Positions 55,764-64,000 of a DNA stretch of 64,000 nt are shown one piece after another. The position numbers and the translations under genes are program-made. Under the pieces are notes generated by a model, which searched no databases, was not told the origin of the DNA, and was given only the letters and a program-made list of their open reading frames with translations. The DNA is from Hoplostethus atlanticus (taxonomy: Eukaryota > Chordata > Actinopteri > Trachichthyiformes > Trachichthyidae): NCBI GenBank assembly GCA_034670405.1, contig JAXDDX010000063.1, forward strand, positions 62,001 to 126,000. The letters are read 5' to 3'. The stretch's first letter is position 1; each line of letters starts with the position of its first letter.

Positions 55764-57486
55764 GGGGCCGTATTCACAAAACAGCTTAAGGCTAAAAGTA
55801 GCTCCCAACTTGTTGATTTAAGAGAAACTCTTAAAAATAATGGGCGTGTCAGTCCTAATTTTAGGACTCCTCAATTTTTGGTCTAAGAGCATTTCACAAA
55901 GCGTTTTAGCGCTAAAACCAGCTCCTAAATCTGTGAAAAGTTAGGGGTAGTCAAGAGGACTCCTAAGGTCACTAAGACCAAGTCACAAACAATCCTAAAA
56001 TGGCTGCTGCCGGCAATCCGCCTCGTAATCACGTCAACATTCGAGGAACATTGAATGATAGAGAGAAACATTGTGGTCTAGTGTAGTTGAAAATAATTGG
56101 CCTAACGTCCCATTACCTGTGGCGTTTGTCGCTTGAATTCTGCAACCTCTGCCCTTCCTGAGACTGCAAAGAATACCAGCACTTTTCACAGTCATCGGTG
56201 GTTCTGGACAGAAGTGGGAAAGCCACATTTATTTTCAGAAAGCACCTATTTTCCCACGCTTCTGGTTTTTGAAGTTATCCCAACTCCAAATTTCCCTTTA
56301 ATAATGTCCTTCCTTTCATGCACAAGTTGCACAATGTAGCGTCACACGTCTTCCTATCAGCCATGGTTATTCTAGTCTGTTCATGAAAAGGCTGCTTATA
56401 TGTACTGTATATCCACTAGTTGTTTACGAGATGCCAGACATGTAAGAGGCTGACGATTAGCTGAACATATACTTGACTAGTCAGTAGCCTGTATTATTCT
56501 TGGTTTCATGTTTAATCAGTGACACTTTTATTTTGAAATCTTTATTTGAATAAGGCAACATGATACCTCCTTCTACAATATTTCTATGATGAAATCACTG
56601 ACAGAGACCCATCCCCTATCAGCCAATCACTGGGCATAGGCAGTAAGCTTGTGACATCATCCATAGCAACCGGGTCAACCTCGCCCTTTCTCTAAGCTTA
56701 AGATATCTCCCCATTCCTTAGTAAAAGTTGGTCTCAGCAGCTTTGTGAATAGGTTTTAAGAGGAAACTCTTAGCTAGAAACTTTTACTACTATTTGGGAG
56801 TCCTCTTAGTGGTAAGATAAAATGTTTTGTGAATACGGTGTGGTGGAAAAATCATCACCCAGAAGAAGTCCTTTGTTAAAGATCTTTATTACAAAAAGAC
56901 CTGAGTTTGTCTCTGCAGAGTACAAGACTGAATAATACATGAAATACACACAGGTTATATAGTTATTTTGAGATACTTCCTCCTTTGGTCTTTCTACCAA
57001 TGGGATTTCCCCCCCCTCTCAGTCCTCCTCCCTTTGGCCATCCCCTCAATATCTTTTAGGTTATTTCCAGTAATTTGGTCTGTTATTCCCAAATGGAGAG
57101 CCCTGAGTGTTACCTAATGATGGGCCCAGTCCAAATGATAACTAATGTCTCTTAGTTTCCTGGAATTGTACTTGGTCAGTGGCGAGTGCCAGGTCAGTGT
57201 GACCCAGTGTGTGCTGTGTAATCAGTGGATGGTGCCAGGTCAATGTGTTCTGCGTAATCCCAAAGGAGCCATCACTCCTGCTTTGCCGAAATGTAATGGT
57301 TCTGTTTACTAGTTCTGGAGGAGGACGGCGAGTAACTCTGCTCATAGCCATATAATTGCGCAACATGGTTATACAACTTGTTTTCATCTTAACCCAATAC
57401 TTTCCTAATATAAGTATAGTGATAATATGCCTTTATGTATTTTGTTCATATACCATAATTCCCATAAAATTTACCACAACGGCCCC
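55764..57486. mobile_element. Harbinger-type MITE split by a solo LTR
   Basis: Left end GGGGCCGTATTCACAAAACA. The matching right end TGTTTTGTGAATACGG stops at 56838, and its last CCCC is found at 57483-57486, on the far side of the LTR. Subterminal sequence is rich in CTTAAGG/TTAAGAG motifs. No transposase. Confidence 0.75.
56839..57478 (-). mobile_element. Solo LTR inside the Harbinger terminal repeat
   Basis: Starts TGTGGTGGAAAAATC and ends TTTACCACA, with TGTGGT/ACCACA inverted ends and a 4-bp duplication ACGG (56835-56838 and 57479-57482). 640 bp, with an AATAAA on the minus strand. A 4-bp duplication is usual for gammaretrovirus-like elements. Fossil. Confidence 0.78.
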
Positions 57487-58199
57487 AGACTTTGTTCTAG
57501 CACATCTCATACAACATTATTCCAATAAGCATAAATATAAGGTAATGAGGTAACATCTCTCTGAAAAACAGATAATGGTCTATTGTTATTCTGTTATTGA
57601 CTGAATATGCAAAGATACACCTCTTAATAACAAAACACCTATAGATATTGCATGAGACACCATTGCAAAGTCAGTGACAGGGATTTTGCACAGAGAAAGA
57701 AAATGTTTATCAACTCAATTATCTATATTATAATTGCACATCAAAATAAATGCAAGACCCTTTATCCAGTTTATCTTAAAAGTGTTATTTAAGGTATAAA
57801 AGTCTAAGTTGAGATCCCCATTCTCATAGGTATTCTTTACAAATTACTTTATAATATAATGTATGCGATTCCTCAACAAAAGGTTAAACAGAATCTTATC
57901 AATGCTTTTATGTATTGTTGTCTAAATGAATCAATAGAGCTGTATATGTAAGCCTCAAAATACATTGAGCCTTGGTTAATAATAATAATTTGTTTTCTCA
58001 ACAATGGGGGTAAAATTTAAAGAGCATCAGAGCTGCTGATCCTTATTCACAGTAATTCCTAAATAGACAACAGTAGTATACAGCCCTTTAAAGCCATAAA
58101 TTAACACTAGTTGATATTTAAATGCAGAACAGATGTCCTTGAAAACACATCAATAACATCAAGAGCACAGGAAATCTGAAAAAATAAGATTGTGTTACC
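57487..58199. other. AT-rich spacer
   Basis: No gene or repeat end recognised. Confidence 0.4.
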
Positions 58200-59120
58200 T
58201 GCTAATTGGCTGATTATAATTTCTCTCCCAGCAATTTACATACCTTGAGAATCGCTATTTTTAATTTGACATGAAAAGTTGAGCCACAATGAGGTGGAGA
58301 TAGCAAGAGACCATTTTTAGTCTTAAAAATAATAATAATAAAAATACTAATACTAAGAAAAATAAAATCATGCTCTATGGTATCAAAGGCCTTATAGCAG
58401 TCGAGAAGGAGTATAAAGCTCTCATCATTAACAAGATCGGAGTAGTCTAATATCTAGAACAAGTTGAACATTATTTATAATGTGTCTGTCTTTTAAAGAG
58501 CCGGACTGGGTCTCATCTATAATAGAGGCTAGACCTTTTTTTTAAACAATTTCCAACAGTTGAGGCTAGCAATTTATAATCATTCAGAAGACAAATGGGG
58601 CGCCCATTATCAATTAGTAGAAGGTCTTTCTTGGGTTTTGGGATAAGGGTAATTAGGCCTTGCATTATAGGGGGAAGGGTTTCATTTTTAATGCTTTCTG
58701 AATATACTTCTGTAAGAAAAGGGGCCAGCTAATCAAACGTTTTATAGAATTCTGAAGTAAGACCATCTCCACCAGGAGACTTATTATCCTTAAGCTTGCT
58801 AATGGAATTTAAAAGTTATGGGACTATCACAATATTTTTATCCCCTGGTTTAAAAGGATTAACAGAATTGATCGAATTTAAAAAGGAAAAGGCACTCTCT
58901 TATAATACATACTATACAATACATACTACTATATAGATTTCTATAGAAGTTAGCAAGAATGCAATTTCCTTGTGATCATCACAGATATCATACATTTTTA
59001 ACTGGTGAATGGAATTAGAGCAAGATTTCTCTGGGTCCCATGTCCACTCGTTATTTTATATATACTGTAGCTTTCTATATATAGCTTTTTGTAAGCTTTT
59101 TGATACGCCTTGCTAATAAA
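58200..59120 (-). pseudogene. L1/Tx1-type LINE reverse transcriptase fragment
   Basis: The minus strand shows KSPGGDGLTSEFYK, GLITLIPKPKKDLLLIDNGR and PICLLNDYKLLAS, then ESFILLLDCYKAFDTIE. These are the early reverse transcriptase blocks of the L1/Tx1 clade (IPKPKK...RPI-LLN-DYK). Frame breaks separate them and the catalytic YADD part is not seen. Confidence 0.75.
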
Positions 59121-59439
59121 TTAAACAGGCCTGATGATGGTTTGGAGGCTGGATGCGTTCTTATCGTGGCATCGAGGGTATATTCATGATAATTTGGGGT
59201 TGCTTCATAAAATGATGCTCCTCGATCCGATTTATTTGGAAATTGATGTTCTAATGGAATTTCAAACGTGCATTCCTAATTTCGGCTGCACATGTGTACT
59301 GGTGTACCACTTACGTGCATCCCTGCTTATTAGCGCTCCCTCCTGCTCAGTAAATAGCAACTGTTGTCCAACAATAATGCCTCCTCCTTTTGGAATACAG
59401 GCCCTGGTAAAATGTTGCTAACACAAGCATCTAAAGTCC

Positions 59440-60200
59440 CACCTGAAATAGATCTGCACCTAGGCATTCAACATTGGATGCATCATTGCAAACATGTCTC
59501 ACTTCCTGGCCATGCCTAAAACATCTGCCTGGGCAAGAAGACAGATGCTGTCTGAGGAAAGACCACTCCCATGTCTGCCAACAGTGCAATGCCGCAGATG
59601 CTGTGATACAGTGCATGGAGTGTCTTCCCTCATAGACTGAATTCCTCTGTTCTGCTTGTGAGTTGGTGATTCACAAGGGGAATGTCTTCCATGACAGAGA
59701 GGTCATGGCTAATGGATTTGCCAAGCCAATTCCACCTACATATGCAGTGATATGCAATGAAAATGGAATGGTCAGTGCCAGCTCTTTGACTGACTGAGTT
59801 TAGATTGACTAAATATCGAAATTGTTCATGGACTGTTGATATTGACCTCCCTAACTTTTGTTTTGTTAACTCTCCCCTCTAGACTGATAGATAGATCTCT
59901 TCGAACTGGCAGGGTAAAACGATTATTCTCTTTATATAACAAAAGTTAAATAAAATGTAATTTTTCTTCACAGTGTGATTTTGTTTCCAGTTAGGCACTA
60001 TCTGTGGGGACACCTTTCACATAAGCTTCTGTGAATTTGCCTACTGCAATTTCAAGCAGAAGGAGCTATGCTATGTCAAGTACTTCATATGCCCGGAATA
60101 CACACCGGTCCTTCTAGCTATGTCAGCTGATGGTTAGAGGAAGCAATACAGTAGAGCATGAGACTCTCAGTCTCAGAACCAGAAACAGAAACAGAAGTCT
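59440..60200 (+). pseudogene. KDZ/Zisupton-like transposon protein fragment
   Basis: Cysteine cluster HVCQQCNAADAVIQCMECLP, then FLCSACELVIHKGNVFHDRE and NGFAKPIPPTYAV: the pattern of the CxC clusters attached to KDZ transposases. After a putative intron (acceptor TTTGTTTCCAG near 59992) the next block has ELCYVKYFICPEYTPVLLAM and SADG, resembling CPAC-P-MLAVS-DGN of the family. At least one stop interrupts it, and the catalytic part is not present. Confidence 0.6.
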
Positions 60201-60490
60201 CGCTCAAGGAGAAATTCCAAAACTTGTACCTATTTTGCAGTATAAATGACGAATTTGTACAAATAGAGCCCAGGTTTAAAAATACCGGAATTCCCCTTTA
60301 ACAACCGAAAAATACCTTGTCATCGTCATTTTAGGTGGCAAATACAAGCAAGGGACAGCAGTGTACCCGACTGGGGCCAAGCAAAGCTTTTCCTCACTAA
60401 TCGCAAATTTTGACCAGCCTGAAATTTAGAGATAAGAGATTATGCTTTACTGCCACATGTGACCTATATTCATATTTTTTGGACCCTAAT
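60201..60490. other. Spacer
   Basis: A short open piece near 60334-60410 (YKQGTAVYPTGAKQSFSSLI) is not assigned. Nothing else seen. Confidence 0.35.
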
Positions 60491-63310
60491 TTAACCCTAT
60501 AAAGCCTGAACCATCAAATAATTGCCAGAAAATTCAGATTCTTTGAAACTGGGGTCTTTATTACACCTTCTAACAAAAACAACAACAAAAAAATTAAAAA
60601 ACACTTTGCATATATGAATTTCTTCTTGTATCATATTTGATACATTCGCCCTTTCTTGCAACTATTATTGCTCACACAATGTTTTTTTTAACAAACAAAA
60701 ACATACAGAACAACATTTTTAGTTTCCTTTACATTCTTCCTCAAGTAATTTTAAACTTAGAAAATAATTTTTTTCCATATTGTAAACATACAATATAATT
60801 GCAAGTAAACATTCATTATGTATTTGCTACATTCAAGGTACATCACACAGCAATGACAAACCCACCCATGGAACTGGCAGGGTGGAAGAGGTACCTTTCA
60901 GTTAGTTTGGTTCATTTCTTGGTTCACAACCACTTTATTTTGTGTTGTGGTAGGCAACAAAACAGTTTCTGTCCTTGTTTAGGCACAGGTGGACTTTGCA
61001 TTTCTCACAGTAGACATGGGAGAAGTGATTGCCTGTGCAGTGCTTGCATCTCTGTCGGGTTTCCCATGTTGGGAAATGGTCGACGCCATCCTTTCTGACA
61101 TCAGGGGGCACACTAGCGGTTTGCCTTTTCTTTTTGCAGGGGGGTGGGGGTGATCCTCCGGCTTCTGGAGAGGATAACGGTCTGCCACACTTGATTTTGC
61201 CCTTTCCTGCGCTTGTGAGAGAAGTGCCAAGAGCAGCCTGAAATTTTCGCAGGGCCACGGGTTTCTGCCTGGGCTGCAGTTTTTTCTGGTCTCTTCTGTA
61301 GAGGTTCCATGCATTGTGACAGTGTGCCACCAAATGTACATGTACCATCTTCGGGATCTGAAGCTGAACTTGTAAAGTGCACATAGCATATCAAGAAGGT
61401 CAACTCCTCCCATGAACTTGTTGTATGTTTCAACGATGGCTGGTCTGGGAACCATTTGGTACGTTTTAGATTTTCGATCCCAACGTTTCACGTTGCCCTG
61501 TGGTTCAGTGCCAACAAAGGAAGAAAGCAGGTTTACAGCTTTGTTGTCAAACCATCGTACAATGATGGTGTTGTCCTGGTTTACTCTGAAATCCAGAGAC
61601 CCTCTTCCCTTTTTCTTCAGATCTTTCTCCTCCATCATGTTGCAGTCTTTCACCCTGTTCATCCGGACAGTGCCGATGTAGTAGATTCCTCTCTCTGTCA
61701 AGTGTTTTACCAGTGGAACTGAAGTAAAGTAGTTGTCTGCAAAAACCTTGTGATTTTTCCCAGCTGGAAGGGTTGAGGTCATTTTCAGAACAACGTCTCC
61801 TGTGGCACCAACATCAGATTTCACTTTGTCTGGATTTTCTGCCCCTTGGCAAACATCAAAGTCATAAAGATAGCCACTTTGTCCAGCACGTCCCCACATC
61901 TTGAACCCCCACTTGTGAGGTTTTGCTGGCATGTAGGCACGTAGATGCGATTTGCCCTTGAAAGGCACCATGATTTCGTCAACAGCATGACATTCTTCAG
62001 GAGGTATGCAAAGAAAGTGTTCACGTAGTTTCTGTAACCATGGCCTGAGTTTCCACAGTTTATCTTGCTTTGCATCATTAGACACAGTGAGGTTGTCCTG
62101 AAAGTGAATCAGGGTCAGCAATTTCAGGAATCGATCTCGGGACATCACATCACAAACTGGGGGGTACCTTGTCTCCATCTCCCAATAGGCTCGTACATTG
62201 GACATGTTTACTAACCCCATGTGCATGTACATGCCCAGAATTTGCTCAATTTCCTTGGCAGTTGCGTTCACTGGCTTTCCATCTTTCTGCACACTGTACA
62301 GGTTTGTTTGTTCTGCAATTTCCTGTAGCATTTCATCAGTTACAAAATGTTTGAAATACATGTATTGTGTCCAGTCAAGTCTCTCTTCTGAGTCCTCTTC
62401 AACACATTCACCGAATTCAACAGCTGGAGGTTTAAATTGTTTTTTTTCCCACTGATACTCTTTCCTTTTCACTTTGCCCCTTGCTGACTGCTTTGTTGTG
62501 TCCTGTGTTGTTGTTGGGCCCACATCTTCTGAGCTTGTCTGGTCGACAGTTTCATCTCGCAAGTCTTCCTCATCACTACTCTCTGAGTTTCCCTCAGTAC
62601 ATGTTGCAGGAGGAGCCCAGTCCTCATCGTCATCATCATCATCTTCATCTAACTCCTCCATGTCACTTTTATTGCCGTCCAGTATCATGTCCAGGACATC
62701 TTGCACGCTGTACTTTCTTGTCATCTAAAAAATACATACCAAAAAATAATTATTGCGTATTTCTTTTCTGAATTGGTCAGTTTTTAGTGAAAATCAATGA
62801 GCAAAACACAATTATTAGCTAGTGAGCCATGGCAACATCCAACTAGTGATCGGTCATTGTGATACAGCAGGTTGCATACAAATACAATATAGTGCATGCT
62901 ATAAATATCTCAATTTCTACTCTAAATGTATCTAATTATGTCATTTAAATCTTTAATTGCTTTACTTAAATAATCAAAAGAGTGTATGTTGCTTTATGGA
63001 ATGCATAATGGATGAAAATACAATTGACAGTTTTACGGAAAAATTACCTTATAGACCTGCTGTATCTAATTTGATACACACATGTTCAACACGATTTTAC
63101 TATAAAATATGTTACAACATTTTTAGTAATTATACATTGCATCAATCAAGTAAATGCTTTCCTTGAAGTATCAGTAAAAATTCTGAATGTTTTTCTTACC
63201 TTAACTTTTCCAAAATTGGCAAAATATCCAAGATAAATTACAGGTGGGTTAGAATTGAAAAGCAGCCATCTTGGATGTCTCAATTGAGGGTCCTCTGTTG
63301 CATGGGTTCT
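60491..63310 (-). mobile_element. piggyBac element
   Basis: The TTAA target at 60491-60494 is followed by CCCTATAAAGCCTGAACC, a piggyBac-type end. The transposase lies on the minus strand. The opposite end is not found, so the right limit is approximate. A likely non-coding first exon ends at a GTAAGA donor (minus strand, near 63198-63199) and the coding exon starts after ATTTTTTAG directly at the ATG. Confidence 0.8.
60935..62724 (-). pseudogene. piggyBac transposase (PGBD-like), one frame break
   Basis: From ATG at 62722-62724 the frame runs over 460 codons: an acidic N-terminal region (EELDEDDDDDDEDW), then the transposase domain with CHAVDEIMVPFKGKS (first catalytic aspartate), KVFADNYFTSVPLVKHL (second) and ETYNKFMGGVDLLDML (third). 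It continues to RSRRWYMYIWWHTVT. The expected next segment NAWNLYRRDQKKLQ lies in another frame, so an indel sits near 61310-61322. The C terminus then shows the cysteine-rich domain CKHCTGNHFSHVYCEKCKVH, LCLNKDRNCF, ending at 60935. Piggybac transposases excise precisely at TTAA. One break only, so recent activity is plausible. Confidence 0.9.
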
Positions 63311-63945
63311 GACCCCTGGTGGATTATCCCTGTGTACTGCATGTATCTGATTGTATACATCAGGTTTTTCAGGAAAAAATTCTCACACTGATGTTGTAGA
63401 GGTCTCAAAAGTTAATGTATTAAATATGATACGTTTGGCGTTATACTGTAAAATTTATGAGAAAACTGACTTTGCAAACACGATTGCCCATGGTGCTTAT
63501 ATGAGGCTAATGAAACCTCAAATAACAATTAAACATTAAAAATCACCCCAAAAAAATATAGACTCCATTAAAGAACATAAAATAAAGAAATACAGAACAT
63601 AAAATAGGAAGTACAGTCCAGACATTGCATTGTATTTATTCTATAATATTTTCTTTTGGCTTACGAGTGTCTTTCCACTTGACTCCACCGAAAGAAACAC
63701 CATGAGTGAACACAATAGCCTATAGTCAGACAACCATCCCAACGTTGAAGGATGATTAGTCGACCAAAAGGCCTGCACAGTATCACCATTCATAGGTTTT
63801 TCCATTTCAATTCAATGTCAATGTCGAGAGCCCTGTAAACCTTGGCCTAGTTAGCAACTCCATTTCTTATTTGTCTTATTTGCTTTTGTGATTGTAGGTG
63901 TATGTTTTACAGTATTTGCGATTGTGGTGGGGAATGCTCCCCTAG
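63311..63945. other. AT-rich spacer
   Basis: No gene or repeat recognised. Confidence 0.4.
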
Positions 63946-64000
63946 TGCAAGTGAATACAGTATCATGTGTGGTGTTAGTGAACGCAGCCTCAGGCCTGAC
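63946..64000. repeat. Partial repeat matching the flanks of Harbinger copy 1
   Basis: Bases 63947-63977 match 28185-28215 (two differences) and 63978-63995 match 29761-29778 exactly, placing the two flanks of the 1.5-kb insert side by side. Confidence 0.7.

Overview
The window looks like intergenic and intronic DNA from a teleost fish. The evidence is a vertebrate gene structure (spliced exons of a TMEM114-like claudin-family gene and a KMT5A-like SET-domain gene) embedded in a mix of transposons typical of fish: L2/CR1 and L1/Tx1 LINEs, hAT, PIF/Harbinger, Tc1/mariner, piggyBac, Merlin-, IS3EU- and KDZ/Zisupton-like elements, and Gypsy-type LTR fossils. Nothing here looks prokaryotic and I see no CRISPR array, operon, tRNA or rRNA gene. 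All family names come from memory of motifs; no database search was run.

Layout. 1-2.4 kb: a Merlin/ISXO2-like transposase in two exon-like blocks, with a solo LTR in the intron. 2.6-4.4 kb: a tandem duplication, a palindrome-rich repeat and a Harbinger tail. 4.85-15.4 kb: the last two exons of a TMEM114-like gene. Its 10.2-kb intron holds a hAT element (5129-9762) that itself contains a second hAT and a 5'-truncated L2 LINE. 16.5-22.1 kb: an IS3EU-like transposon with long terminal inverted repeats and a split, decayed integrase-like transposase; two solo LTRs and a MITE lie inside it. 22.5-28.2 kb: an old CR1/L2 LINE cut up by a solo LTR, a Harbinger MITE and a tiny hAT MITE. 28.2-29.8 kb: a non-autonomous Harbinger copy. 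29.8-33.1 kb: a nearly complete young L2-type LINE. 33.1-33.7 kb: a solo LTR.

35.8-39.9 kb holds the only complete host gene: seven coding exons, predicted 323 aa, KMT5A-like SET domain, with a recently duplicated 26-codon exon. 40.9-43.8 kb: a Tc1-derived element and an inverted second copy of the 28.2-kb Harbinger. 44.3-49.3 kb: a nearly whole Gypsy element with integrase placed before reverse transcriptase (Gmr1-type order), inserted at the splice acceptor of a piggyBac-like fragment. 50.7-60.2 kb: LINE, Kolobok-like, hAT, Harbinger, L1/Tx1 and KDZ remnants. 60.5-63.3 kb: a piggyBac element with an almost intact transposase.

The genes do not form a pathway; the window is two host genes plus layers of insertions. 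Target-site duplications let the order of many insertions be read directly. I found no convincing undescribed biological system. The best leads are the Gmr1-type element, the SET gene's duplicated exon, and the (GT)n-preceded splice site and apparent frameshift in the TMEM114-like gene.
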